Assembly: GCA_003427395.1 (NCBI GenBank)
Contig: BFEA01000123.1
Span: forward strand, 1,790,610-1,832,665
Length of the DNA stretch: 42,056 bases
Reading direction: 5' to 3'
Source: Chara braunii
Taxonomy: Eukaryota > Streptophyta > Charophyceae > Charales > Characeae
The first letter of the stretch is position 1, and the number at the start of each line of letters is the position of its first letter. Made by a program: the position numbers and the translations under genes. Positions 8,657-19,779 of the stretch are shown in pieces. The notes under the pieces were generated by a model. It worked only from the letters and a program-made list of their open reading frames with translations, had not been told where the DNA came from and did no database searches.

Positions 8657-9132
8657 TGGGGCAGTGCAAAGGGACGAAGCTCCGGAAGCACGATCGCTAG
8701 CGAGCTTCGAGATGAGCGGAGCTGGAGGTCCGTGTCATGCGCCGGCACGACGATATCTCCTCGTCGAGCCAGGGGATCTATCCACGCTGTCCGCACTTCC
8801 CCAGCCCAAGCGCGCAACGTCCGATAGATGTCGGAGTGAATCACCGACGGAATCGCTGTGATATCTCCTGTAAAGACGATGACGATGGTGATATGGCTAA
8901 TCCCGGGGGGGGATAGCCGTCGGAAGGCCGAGATCTCGGCCAGAACGCGCGTAGTTGCCTCCTCCGTGAATCAGAACTCTGCCGCCGCGTAGATTGCCAT
9001 CGTGCTAAAGAAAGCTGCGAACCGGAGGAGATCAGAGCAGAGATGGGGCCGCTGCACCTGCCGTATGACACTGATTCGCCCCCGCGGAGTAAGAAGCCGC
9101 GCGCCGATCACTTGCTCCGTTGCAAAGCTCAT
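8653..9132 (-). pseudogene. Element 1 accessory ORF-a, one in-frame stop
   Basis: The reading frame starts at ATG 9132-9130, which overlaps the integrase stop as ATGA (9129-9132). It ends at TGA 8653-8655, which overlaps the ORF-b start in the same way. It encodes about 159 codons with one internal TGA at about 8971. The second half contains HITIVIVFTG followed by IPSVIHSDIYRTLRAW, a strand plus IP-helix pattern like that in the other accessory ORFs. The C-terminal part is rich in short hydrophobic and basic residues. I cannot assign a function. Exact start and stop overlaps at both ends make it very likely that this is a genuine gene inactivated by a single nonsense change. Confidence 0.55.
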
Positions 9133-10318
9133 GGCGATGGTGACGGGGTAATAGAGAAAGAACAAGAAGGAGACGGAGAGACAGGAGAGAGGTAGTCGTC
9201 GCCTTCTTCCCCAGTGGAGGAGGAATCAAATGAATGCGAAGATGGAGAAGGTGGAAGGGGACGGAGGTAGGACACGTGGCGGATGATCGGGCGAGCTGAT
9301 CGGCTGCCGGAGACCTCAGGCGCAAGTCGCACGGTGTTCACGCTGTTTGGTCCGAGTTCGATCACGCGAAATCGCCCGAAGAATCGTGGCGCTAGCTTAC
9401 CCTGGCGAGCACATTTCCTCACTTGCACGATGTCCCCTAATTTGTATTGGGGCCGTGGGCCTGCGTTCCCATTCCAGGCCTCGTAGCTTCGGACCTGTCG
9501 TCCTTGGGCCAACTCGGTCATTCTGTGTTGTTTTCGGGTTAGCCTGGGCAGGGACCGTTCCATTAGTTCCAAGTGTCGTTTGGCCTTGTTCCGAGCCGTG
9601 GCCCTGGTGGGTTTCCGGTTCAGTGTAGATTCATCCGGGAGGCTTGGTATTGCAACGCAAGCGACGCTATTGGTCCTTAATTGGAAGGGGCTTAGCCCCG
9701 TCGATTCATGAGGTGTACCACGATGGACCGCCAGGATGTGGTCGACGATATCGGGCCAGGGCCTCGGATCCCGTGCCGTGATATTTCGTCGCAACGCTGT
9801 CTTTATCACCCTGTTCGCGTTTTCTACCAGCCCATTGGACTGTGACATGTGGGGTGCGGTGTTCCGTATGGCGACGCTATGTATGACCAGATTCCTTAGT
9901 ACCTCTCCCCTAAATTCAGCACCGTTATCGGTCAGGATCTCTTCCGTATCCTGGTGCATCCCGAGAAAGCGGTTGACGTACCGCACGATTTCGGCGGCTT
10001 GTCGCGTGCGATAAGGGTAGGCCTCAATCCATTTCGAAAAGTGGTCGACAAATACCAATAGGACTGAATACTCACAACTATTAGGACCAGGGGGCACCAC
10101 TATGTCGGTAGTATCTATGCTGACTCTTTGAAATGGCCGTTCAACTACCGTTGGCACTATCAATCTTGGCGGTTGAATCGATGCTTTATCGGCGGCGCAG
10201 ACTTGACAGTTGGCGACGATGTACTTCACATCGCGCGGATATTGGACCATTACCACTCATTTTTGTCGATAGTCGACTCTGTGATCCGTACGGCGAAATG
10301 AGCCGCAGTTTCTTCATG
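9129..10318 (-). pseudogene. int: Element 1 integrase (Ty3-type), frameshifted at N-terminus
   Basis: Integrase inserts retrotransposon cDNA into the chromosome. From about 10256 the frame carries the second half of the HHCC zinc finger (VANCQVC), the catalytic core with IDTTDIV (first Asp), TDNGAEF (second Asp) and SNGLVEN (Glu), and a C-terminal GPY/F-like module (APRFFGRFRVIEL). The second Asp and the Glu are 34 residues apart, one less than the usual 35. The HH half (H at 10318 and 10300, HFAVR) lies in another frame, so at least two frameshifts and a stop near 10240 disable it. A serine/proline-rich tail ends at TGA 9129-9131, overlapping ORF-a. I see no chromodomain. Confidence 0.85.
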
Positions 10319-10824
10319 TCACTGCCATCTGTTTTTCGTTTTTCTAATTTGCCCTCTATCCATCTATAGTCCCGAGCCCTCTCGTTAGCCCTCCTCCGAT
10401 CTTCCTTGGTGAAATCCTGGAGGGGGTTACCCACTAAGGTGGCAATCAAGGCGATATCAGTCCATACTTCGGCCCTTCTAAACTTCCGGGTCTTTTCCAA
10501 TCCTTCTGACGTGGCATCCAAAAAGCGAGCCTCGGTCGGAATCTTGTTAGTCCGACACAAGGGGCACAACCGCGGTTTACTATCGTTTCTGTATTGGATG
10601 CACGAGCCATGGGCTCGTGCGACACATTGTCGACAATCCATCCAGTCCACATACCCTTCCCCGTTAGGACGCATGGGGACCGAGTACACGCGGGATATGG
10701 CTTCACAAAAATAGCAAAACTTGTCAGTCAGGGAGAGGAGAGACGAAGAGGAGAGGGGAGAAAGAGGGGTAGTGGGGTAACCGTTACCTCCATCACCCAT
10801 TGCCACCGTTCTGCTTCTTGCCAC
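10319..10824 (-). CDS. PHD-like C4HC3 zinc finger region between RNase H and integrase
   Basis: This segment of pol, in a frame shifted from RNase H, contains CYFC, then CRQC about 24 residues later, VARAH, GSC, and CPLC (10716 down to 10555). The order C-x2-C, C-x2-C, H, C, C-x2-C with x4 before H and x2 after it is the C4HC3 pattern of PHD fingers, which read histone H3 tails; a RING-like variant is possible. The tryptophan usually two residues before the last cysteine pair is absent. A charged helical linker (EDRRRANERARDYRW) follows and leads into the integrase HHCC domain. I infer a chromatin-contact role for targeting or retention, which is not shown by the sequence. It is probably part of the pol polyprotein and not a separate gene. 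Confidence 0.6.
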
Positions 10825-13216
10825 GTGGGAGAATTGCCACTTGTCTGTACTTAGGCTCGTTTGTCAAGTCCAGTTCCTTCCACGGTGTAATTTCCTCGCC
10901 CTTTGGTACTTTAGCAGGTCGATGCAGACGTGTCAGTCCGCCCGCGTTGCCGTGTCGCTCTGTCTTTCGATGAACGATATCGAAGTTGTATTCTTGTAAT
11001 CGCAACGCCCAACGGCCAATCATGCTCGTCTAATTAGTGAGTTTCTTCAACGACAGCAAAGGTTCTTGATCTGTTACGAGGCGGAACTTCTGTCCGTAGA
11101 GATACGGATGGAAGAGCTGGATTCCCCAGACTACTGCATAGCATTCGCCTTGAGTTGCTGAGTCATTCCTCCGTTCGTCTGGTACCGTGCACGACGCGTA
11201 CTCGATGACGTGTTCACGACCATCGTTCCCCTTCTGCGCTAGAATAGTGGAGATAGCTTTCGGTTGCTAGTTCGTGATAACAATGAACTGTTTCGAGGGG
11301 TCTGGTCGAATCAAAATAGGGGCCGTCGCCAGAGCGTCCTTGAGGGTTGCGAAAGCCTGTTGGCACTCCGCGTCCCAGCTGAGAGGCTGGTCCTTCCGTA
11401 GCAGGTTCGTTAGTGGTCGCGCAATCATGGCGAAACCCTTGATGAAGCGACGATAGTACGACGCCAACCCTAAGAAGGCTCGAACCTGCGTCAGCGACGT
11501 GGGAACTGGGGCTTCCCTTACCGCCGCAACCTTTCTTGAGTCCGACCGCAGTCCTCCACGTGTCACGACGTAGCCCAAGAACGAAATTTCCGAGAGAAAA
11601 AACTCGCTCTTCTCGAGCGCGATCTTGAACCCAGCGTCTCTCGGTGCTCCCAATGTCCACTCTATGTGTTGCGCGTGCCCGTGATAGGTCTCCGAGTAGA
11701 CAAGGATATCGTCCATGTACACGATCACGCAGAAGTTGATCATCCCCTGTGTTAGCCGGGTCTTGTTGACGAAGTTCTGAAACGTCATGTTCATTGCTCG
11801 CTGAAACGTGGCAGGCGCGTTGCAAATCCCCATCGGACACCGAACCCACTGCCACGTGCCTTCAAACAACACGAAGGCCGTCTTGGGCCGATCTTCCTCC
11901 TTCACCAGAATGTGATGGAAACCATGCCGAATATCAAACTTGCTGAAATAATTAGCGCAACCAATGGCATCCAACAAATCATCAATCCGGGAGAGGGGAT
12001 ACATATCTTTAATCGTGATTTCATTCAACTTGCGATAATCGATGCATATGCAAATTGATCCGTTTTTCTTCGGCATTAGCACTACGGGAAATGACCATGG
12101 TCCGGTGGCCGATTCAATCCACCCGCTGGCTTCGAATTCCCGAATTCGTTCGAGAGTCTTTTTGCGCTCTATAAGAGAGTATCGGTACGGCTTACAGTGG
12201 ATCGGGGAGTGATTCCCCGGCTGTATTTCGTGTTGAATGACTAACGATAGACCAATGTCAGTGTCTGTTACGCTAATCACTTCTCGATATTCCGTCAAGA
12301 TGTCCACAATCAATCGATGAATCTCATCAAGTACGTACTGTGGCACGTGTAACTCAAAAAGTTGGTCCCAGATCCGTACGTCTATCTGTTTTGTGCATGT
12401 GGGTTTCGCCACATCGGGTGGGGGTGGAGAAATGAAGGAATGGTCAGATTGCCAGGAGAACACCGTGGCCATCATCTGGGCGTCTTCTTCTCGGATGGCC
12501 ACGTGTCCTTCTGGGGTGATTCCGTCACAGACATCCTGCCATGGTACGGTTTTAGTTGCGATCTTTACTCCAAGTTCGTCTGAGTCAGCCTCAAGGCGCC
12601 CAGGGGGTTCCAAAGAACTGGCTTCTTCCCCCAAGCGCAACAGTCGCACTTCTTTTGCAGGTGTCAAGAGGAACCTTGGTAGATCTATAATGTCGCAGTA
12701 ATGCTTTTTGTCGCTGTGTCTGGAGAGAAGCGGGGTGATCCCTTCGTACAGGGTTTGAGGGGGTTCTAGAGAATCGATCATCCTCGAAATCTGCACGAGG
12801 GGTTCACCCAAGATCATCGCCTTGGTCCTTTGAATGTTCCGACTGGTCAGATGCATCGTTCTGGGTGGCGGGTAGTAAACACGCTGTTGTGCTAGCTTCG
12901 AGATTTCTAGATCGTCCTCATCACTGCTGTCCGTATCATTCGTTGATGACTCCCCATCTGCGGATTCATCCCAGGAGATCATACGGAAAATCCCTGCCAT
13001 CATCGACGAAACCCGTGGGACCACGTTGATGGTGGTACGAAGGGTTAGTCTCATAGGCACAGCATAGGGCTTTCCTCCCGTATTTCGAAGGACGATCGAT
13101 CGTTGTTCGAAATCCAGGTTCGCTCGTAACGCCACAAGAGCAGGAAGTCCGAAAAGAACGTCGTAGGTATTTACATCTAGCACGACGACGTCTCCCAGTG
13201 CGTGCACCTTCCCCAA
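10793..13216 (-). pseudogene. pol: Element 1 protease C-terminus, reverse transcriptase and RNase H
   Basis: One frame covers this whole span with in-frame TAG codons at 11265-11267 and about 11032, and a further stop just upstream of 13216. The first residues (YDVLFGLPAL) are the C-terminal flap and core of a retropepsin. RT follows: PYRYSLIERKK, DYRKLNEITIKDMYPLSRID, FSKFDIRHGFHHI, CPMGICNAPATFQRAM, and the catalytic YMDD at 11719-11708. The connection ends with FLGLASYYRRFIKGF. RNase H is recognisable (GECYAVVWGIQLFHPYLYGQKF, FDIVHR), but its first catalytic position reads ITN and not TD, and is followed by a TAG. The tail (ILPRGKK) runs into the frameshift to the zinc finger. The copy is clearly inactive. 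Confidence 0.9.
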
Positions 13217-13224
13217 TCAAAAAG

Positions 13225-14642
13225 CGACGTTGGTCATCCTTCCCACTGATTTTTTTTTTTTTTCGCCGGTCGAAACCTATGTATCCCCGGCGGCCGCGGT
13301 CACCACGGGTATGACTGCGGCCCATGTGGTCGACCGTTGGCCCGTGGTCATGACCACGGCGGCCGCGGTCGAAAAACGGTCGCCGCGGGCAGGGGAGGGG
13401 GGCTACCCGAAGTCGGGGTCGGGATTCCGGGGGCGCACCCCAGGCCCCACCCGCCTACATTGAAAAAAAAGAAAAGACTTAAAAATGGGGGGGTCCATTT
13501 TAGGGGGGGGGAGAAAAATAATGGACCCCCTTTCATTGTTTTTTTTTTTACTTTTTTTTTCCGTTGTATTGAACCATCGCGAAGTTTTGTATTGTTTTTT
13601 TTTTTTTGGGGGGNNNNNNNNNNNNNNNNNNNNNNNNNNNNNNNNNNNNNNNNNNNNNNNNNNNNNNNNNNNNNNNNNNNNNNNNNNNNNNNNNNNNNNN
13701 NNNNNNNNNNNNNNNNNNNNNNNNNNNNNNNNNNNNNNNNNNNNNNNNNNNNNNNNNNNNNNNNNNNNNNNNNNNNNNNNNNNNNNNNNNNNNNNNNNNN
13801 NNNNNNNNNNNNNNNNNNNNNNNNNNNNNNNNNNNNNNNNNNNNNNNNNNNNNNNNNNNNNNNNNNNNNNNNNNNNNNNNNNNNNNNNNNNNNNNNNNNN
13901 NNNNNNNNNNNNNNNNNNNNNNNNNNNNNNNNNNNNNNNNNNNNNNNNNNNNNNNNNNNNNNNNNNNNNNNNNNNNNNNNNNNNNNNNNNNNNNNNNNNN
14001 NNNNNNNNNNNNNNNNNNNNNNNNNNNNNNNNNNNNNNNNNNNNNNNNNNNNNNNNNNNNNNNNNNNNNNNNNNNNNNNNNNNNNNNNNNNNNNNNNNNN
14101 NNNNNNNNNNNNNNNNNNNNNNNNNNNNNNNNNNNNNNNNNNNNNNNNNNNNNNNNNNNNNNNNNNNNNNNNNNNNNNNNNNNNACACACACACACACAC
14201 ACACACACAACCGCACACACACACACACACACATACACAAACACACACACACGCTTGCGCGAGGGCGAACCCGCTGTATTTTTTTTTTATACTTTTTTTC
14301 TTTTTTTTTGATTGATTGATTGATTGATTAATTGATTGATTGATTGATTGATTTGCGGGGAAGGGGTCGCCCTTCCTCCCCCCACATGCATACACACACA
14401 AACAAACGAAAAAAAAAAAATTTTCCTTTTTTTTATTAACTTTCTTTTGATCAAATACATGTTTTTTGGTTTTTTTTATTTTTTTTAAATAAGAAAACAC
14501 TTTATAATACAAAAAAAAATTACCGCGCTGTAGGTCTCTTCAAACCCTTCAACCCCATTTTTTTTTTTTTTTTTTTTGGCCTATTATATATATTTTTTAA
14601 AATGTCTGAAATTCTCGGCCGCACCTAACCGCGGGTCCGACC
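13225..14642. other. Scaffold gap with simple-sequence flanks interrupting the protease gene
   Basis: Bases 13614-14184 are N. The left flank has G, T and A runs and a fragment (13270-13370) that is an inverted copy of protease-region sequence. The right flank has a (CA)n tract (14185-14252), a (TGAT)n tract (about 14310-14352) and long T and A runs. None of this fits a continuous protease gene, so the join is suspect. Apparent ORFs that cross the Ns are meaningless. Confidence 0.85.
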
Positions 14643-15236
14643 TCAGCGGTTGGGATCCCGATCGCGGGCCGAGATGGACCCCGTGGTCATGACCGCAGGG
14701 GATACATAGGCCGAAAGGAGCTCATCTTTCTCGGAAAGCATGATCAAATCGTTTCTCCTACCTGCCCTCTCAACCACTCTTAGTGAACTAGCCAACACAG
14801 CCGCACCCGAATCTATAATTGCGTTATAAGGAATTCCCCAAATTTCAATATCGCATTTTGCGGATTTCCACGGGATGGGTTTAATTCGTGAGAAATGATC
14901 GTCTTTCTGGATTAACCCCACTCGTATCGGGTCCGAAGTGCCAGCCGGGTTTTCCTCGGGCGTGGGATTTTTAGGCTTTACGTTCGGTATTTGGGCGATG
15001 GCGAATCGTTTTCGGTTCACCTTGCAGTGCTGTAACATTCGCTCATTAGCTTGCTCAGAGATCGAGAGCAGATGACCGATCGAAAGCAGAATCCGATGGT
15101 CCAAGGCTCGAATGATGTTAAGTACATCGATTTGCCCAGTGACGAAGGTGGGTCCTCCCGACTCCATCTCTCCTGGAGACGATCGCCATTCTGCCACTTT
15201 TTTCTGTTCCGGCGCTGGTCTGATCATTCTGATCAT
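14643..15236 (-). pseudogene. pro: Element 1 protease N-terminal part (retropepsin)
   Basis: The frame contains YNAIIDSGAAVLA (14813-14799 for the DSGAA core), the D-S/T-G catalytic motif of retroviral-type aspartic proteases, preceded by a beta-strand-like IEIWGI. About 130 residues of hydrophilic linker lie upstream. The sequence is truncated after AYVSPAVMTTG, where it meets the simple-sequence and gap region. The C-terminal part of the protease reappears at 13216 on the far side of the gap. Confidence 0.75.
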
Positions 15237-15271
15237 TCCAAGCCTGGGATACCCAAGTGATACATACTGAT

Positions 15272-16476
15272 CTAACGGGATGAGCTCAGCGGCTCTTCCG
15301 TAGTGACTAAGGCACTTCCCCCACCCTCTACTTCTTCAATTAAGGCTCCAACTCGTCCTGGTCCGTTAGCTATCATGGGGGCCGCGGCCATCGGTGCGAT
15401 CCCGACACGTTGTTGCTGAGGCCTGTGAGGGCAATCATGGGCTAGATGCCCTGGTTGATGACATGCATAACAGATGTTCAGATTGCTTGCGGCTCCTGCA
15501 CGAGCGGGTGTCGGGGCTAATCCTTGCTGAATCGGAGGGGCGCACACCGCAATGGGCCGCATATTCCTCATCATGGCTTCCAACCGAGCATTATGCTCTC
15601 GCTGCTCCTTTTGCTTTCCTGGATCAAGCTAATTAACGTTTTAGTGAGCTCTAAAATGGGTGCGGACTCAGTCGATCTTACAGGGGTCTCGACCAGTGGT
15701 GGGGGTAACGCCCTTACAGGTGTTGGTATCACAGGAACAGGGATGCTCGGGATTTTACTCGGGGTCAGTCGTTTGGGACCTATCTGCTCTAGATAGGTAA
15801 CGGGGCCTGACACAAACCCCATGTTTTTGAACTTATTCTGTAATGCAGCCAGCTCTGCTCTCGCTCGTGCGAGTTCGGATGAATCTCCTTCTCTAGAATA
15901 ATCTTCTCCTTCCAAGAAGTTCGCCGCGAACTTTCGTTCCATTTCTTCCGCAGCGGTCATGATTTGTTGCAGCGTGTGAGTGATGGGGGAAAATTGCTTT
16001 CACAACTTAGCCCTTATTGTTCGGCTGCGAAGCCCATCAATGAACAGATCTCTCCCTACTTGCTCACCTCGCTCAGTTTTCACAAACATTCGGTAGAACC
16101 GGTTTCGATATTCTGCAACAGATTCAAGACGTTTTTGCACTTGGCCCTTGATCATGTAAAGCGCTTGCTCGGGGTGAACATAATCAAATCGATTCATGAA
16201 ATCCCGTTCGAAGGTCGGGAGATCAACCCATACTTAGGTACTAAGCCAATGATGAGCGTCTCCTCCCATTCGAGCCGGAATGTTGACCTGTGCTTCGTTA
16301 TTATCGTACTGCTGTGCTCCAAGTGTGGCCAGCCATGCTCCTGCGAGATGATGTGCTGGATCGAATAAATAGAGATCAGGTGGCGTCATGGGAGCCCGTG
16401 CTTGTGGGGCGGGTTGATTAGGGTTCGGTTGATTAGCATTCTGTTGCGGATTCGGGTTTTGCACATTAACAGCCAT
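15272..16476 (-). pseudogene. gag: Element 1 gag with CCHC zinc knuckle, broken
   Basis: Gag forms the virus-like particle and packages the element RNA. The ATG at 16476 lies about 135 bases from the PBS. A single frame runs to about 15571 with in-frame stops at 16234 and about 16000. It includes the capsid-like segment AEYRNRFYRMFVKTERG typical of Ty3 Gag. Near 15600 the frame shifts, and the nucleocapsid follows with CYACHQPGHLAHDC (15472-15431), a perfect C-x2-C-x4-H-x4-C knuckle. The N-terminus is rich in N, Q and P. Confidence 0.85.
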
Positions 16477-16613
16477 ATTGGCTGCTCGTCGACTAGCCGA
16501 TCTGCTTCGGGTGATGATAGGGTCGCGTCTATGCGCGTTCCGGGGGCGAGGCCGGCCTCGGAGCCAGATCGCCTAATTAACGTGCTATCAGTCCTAAGAC
16601 CCAGCCACGTGTC

Positions 16614-16627
16614 GGGCTCCGATACCA
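16614..16627 (-). other. Primer-binding site, initiator-Met tRNA type
   Basis: On the minus strand, directly after the 5' LTR, the sequence reads TGGTATCGGAGCCC. It matches the complement of the 3' end of initiator-Met tRNA (TGGTATCAGAGC) with one change. This fixes the element's orientation and the inner border of the 5' LTR. Confidence 0.8.
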
Positions 16628-19155
16628 ACCTCACGCCCAGCGCGACTTCCTGATCGGAGTAGGATGCGGGCCTGGAAGTCCGAAAAGGGGTGTGCCAAGG
16701 ATTTTTGGGAACGTGGAGTCCCAGGCCAGAACTGAGATCTCCTGTGACAGGGTCTTTCGGGGGCACGAGTGCAATTTGGCAGAGAGGGCGTCTTCGGGTT
16801 ACAAGGTAGGTGGTATGCGCGGTTGCTCAAGATCGAGCGAGCCATTGGTTTCGGGGACGGTGGTTCATGGGCGGGTCCCGTCGGGGTAGGTGGGGTTCCG
16901 ATGAGTCCGCCTGTCGGGGATTGCCATGCGGCGCTGGTCGTCGCGCGTTCGGGTTAGGCCTTCGGAACTCCCGGGTTCTCCGATCGCCACATCGTCGGCA
17001 GTTCTCGCAGGGTGTGCTGGGCCAGTAGGGGGCTATGGCCGGCCACGGAACGACGCTGAGTTGATGGTACGGAAGAAGAAGGCGAAAGGAAGGAAAACTG
17101 GTGGTGATGACGACAAATCCCAGGTGGATGAAGTAGTAGGTATGGTCTGGAGAAGGGAAATCAGAGCACCGGGGATGACTAGAGGTGGCGCAGTGAAATT
17201 CCCGAGGACATAGTCGATTCTCAGTGTGGCAGGGGTATCGCTGCCTTAGGATTTCGTTTATCCAAGGGGTGAAGTAATCCGGGTCGTAGGCTTAGTCTGA
17301 ATTCCAGGATCGCGTCTTCATGTCATCGCGGTATTATGAGTTGCCTACGGGCGGGTCCGCGGTAATCGAGGTCGCCGCGTGCGAGCACGTGCAGGCCGCG
17401 CGCATGGCGTCGGACTTACGCGTGCTCGTGCAGGTCGACTGCGCCGTTGCGGATTCCGAGATCATGGCCACTCTCAATCGGACAGGGTATCCGCGATCGA
17501 TGGTCCTGATGAGTCGACGCCCGGGGATACGTGTAAGTGCGCAACTCGGATCGCGTTTTGCACGTGTCCTCGCGCGGCGTTCACCGAGCCCGGCGTCCGA
17601 CCGTCTAATCACTCCGTGATGTTCTGAGTATGCAAGATGCAATGATCACCAAGCAGCTCGATCCAAAGACAAGCAAACACACAGACAGAATCATCAATTG
17701 CGCAAAATTGCTATTCTACGCACGGGTGCATCGAATGCGACGGACAACGCAAGGACAAAAGATTCCCCACAAAAGGTAAACAAGCAAGCATAGCCTCCAT
17801 ACATCCGCCTCCTCAGTAATCATACACACGATACCTCAAAGGCAAGGACAGAGATAAAAAAAACGATCGAAACATGGCATCCATACGTTCATAGTGCATC
17901 GGAGATGGGAATCGCAAGGACAAGTGTGAGCAAAAATTCAAGTCCTGGTTCCGAAAAAGAGAAGAGAGAACAAAAACGGGCGGCTCGCCCGGAGCCGTAT
18001 TCAAAACTTATATACACGAGACAGGGGGAAGAAAAGGCAAAAGAAACAGCAACTCCGCATCCATCAACCTCAACTCTCTCTTCCTCTCTCTCATCTTCTC
18101 TGATGCGGACAGTCCGTCGTCGCGCACCAACCCACGAAGCCGTCACCCCGCTTAGTCCTCCCGCACCCGTAAGGTTCGCCCGCGCCCACAGCCCGTCGTG
18201 GCCTGCGTCAACCCTGCGCGTTTGGCACCAGCTCGTCGGGTCGCCCGACTCCTGCTCTACTCACCTCTTACTTCGCTCGTGTGTCGACCCTTCTTGATCG
18301 CACAACCCCGAGCTTCCAACAGCTGGTTAAGAGAGCTAACTAATCACGCAGCCGGAATTTATAGTGTGCATGCATGCGCAAAGAACACAGAATTACAAGG
18401 ACTTAGAAGAAGGGAAGGGGGAGGGTTTTGCCTACGTCTGCATGGTCTGATCGTGGCGTGGGGGACGTAGCCGCTCTCCACGCATCGATCCGATCATGCA
18501 GACCGCGGCTACCAAAGCTCAGCAAAAGAAAGAGAAGGAGGGCGGGAAAGACGAAGCACAAGAAGAACGATACAGTTACAATGGTGCCCGCCCAAAATTA
18601 CAGTTACACACATGATTTAAGGTGCCTACTAATCAGAGTTCCGTTGCAGCCGCATGACGAAGCGCGTTGACAAAAAGCGCCGCGCGGCAAGGAAAATCCT
18701 AATGACGAAATTCCAAAATTCCTATCTAATGCAAAGAAGCAAAAAGCACAAATTCCAGAAGAAAAGTCCGAAATTCCGAGAGCCATCGGGGCTCGACAAA
18801 ATTCGAAAAAGATTTAAAAGAAAAAATTCAAAAAGAACGAAGCAAATTCCCGCGCGATGTCCGCGCCCAAAAGTTTGGAACTGAAACAAAAGAAACGACA
18901 TCAACATTTATTAATCGCGCGCGCAGTGGCGCCCCAGCCTTCCGTCCAAACCATCAATCAACCGGCCGTCCCAGGACACACCCAGCTCCAAACCCAGCCA
19001 TTCGAAAAGAGACGACGAAAAAGACGAAAAAGCAAGGACACTGATGCAATTTCCCACCGATCCCGATCTCTCGTAATTGGCCCAACCTTCCCAACTTAGG
19101 GCCCCTCATTGCAACCGTGCAGAAAGTCGCGCGTTACAGAAAGTGGTTCGTCACA
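16628..19155 (-). repeat. Element 1 5' LTR
   Basis: The right copy of the LTR starts TGTGACG at 19155 on the minus strand. Its inner end lacks the last 12 bases (TTGGGCGTCACA) present in the left LTR, so the PBS abuts a truncated terminus. The rest aligns with 4425-6941 with a few percent substitutions and small indels. Confidence 0.9.
18008..18014 (-). promoter_or_regulatory. TATA box of Element 1 5' LTR
   Basis: On the minus strand GTGTATATAAG is conserved in both LTRs (also 5803-5809). It is the only strong TATA motif that I noticed in the sense direction, so transcription probably starts about 30 bases downstream (about 17975-17980). Prediction from motif only. Confidence 0.55.
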
Positions 19156-19702
19156 GGGCGATTAGGCTTCCACTGGGGCTGGGTAGGGGTCGTCAGTGGA
19201 ATACCACCAACTCGGGACAAACCTCCCCACGAGAACTTCTGATTCGGTTGCCAGGATTAATACTGGGTAGGTTGTCTACTGGGAAGTCCCCCTCCAGCGC
19301 TCCAATGACAGTACCCACCTGGGTTGATACCCGACCTCTATAACAACCTGGATCCCCCAAACGGCATTGAGCAGAGTCTGCTGATGCTCGTAGAGGAATT
19401 GGTCCTGTTGGCATAGTCCCTGATGCTACTGGCTGTCCCCTGACGAGTATCGCCCACCTCCAGGTCGGGTGCAGCTCCCACATGTTCTCTTGTGAACACA
19501 GTTGTCACTGCTATGGGGGTTCCCCGTAATACTATGATTAGGAATAGTAGTACGTCGGTAGCGTAAGGTGAAATTGTGAGAAGAATCTTAGTTCGAAAAA
19601 TAGGAAGAAAAAGGAGTTGGGGTTTAGGCCCCCGTATCAGCGACATTCCTGCATTCACATCTCATAATTCCGTTCTGCACTGCTTCTATACATTTCCGTA
19701 AC
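19156..19702. other. Unassigned, no supported gene
   Basis: Two overlapping minus-strand frames of about 100 codons are open here, but they show no recognisable domain and contradict each other. It may be a fragment of another repeat. Confidence 0.35.
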
Positions 19703-19779
19703 GGACTCTGGGCCTGGTTCCCAACACGTGCTGCTCCCCATTGAATAGATCGAAGCCTTGTTTTCCAAAAAAAAAAAAA
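19703..19779 (+). mobile_element. SINE-like family copy 1 (3' end plus poly(A))
   Basis: The body GGGCCTGGTTCCCAACACGT...GCTGCTCCCC...ATAGATCGAAGCCTTGTTTTCC ends in 13 A residues. The same 60-70 bases recur on the minus strand at 20425, 21860 and 22224. Only the 3' part can be defined by comparing copies; a 5' head may extend upstream. Confidence 0.65.

Larger units (their letters stand above)
4413..19155 (-). mobile_element. Element 1: decayed Ty3/gypsy LTR retrotransposon, 14.7 kb
   Basis: Two direct repeats of about 2.5 kb (4413-6941 and 16628-19155) flank a minus-strand gag-pol region with the Ty3 domain order: gag, protease, RT, RNase H, integrase. The PBS for initiator-Met tRNA abuts the right LTR, so the right LTR is the 5' LTR and the element reads right to left. 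It has three extra ORFs downstream of integrase and a zinc finger inside pol. The coding region is broken by several stops and frameshifts, and a scaffold gap lies in the protease/RT junction. The outer flanks (TGCGT left, GGGCG right) give no target-site duplication. LTR divergence of a few percent (3 differences in the first 60 compared bases) suggests an older insertion than Element 2. Confidence 0.9.

Noticed and set aside
13337-14512. ORFs of 230-370 codons spanning the first gap
   Set aside because: Most of their length is unknown bases; the ends are CA-repeat translations.
4413-19155. Target-site duplication for Element 1
   Set aside because: The flanking pentamers TGCGT and GGGCG differ, and shifting the border by a base or two gives no match.
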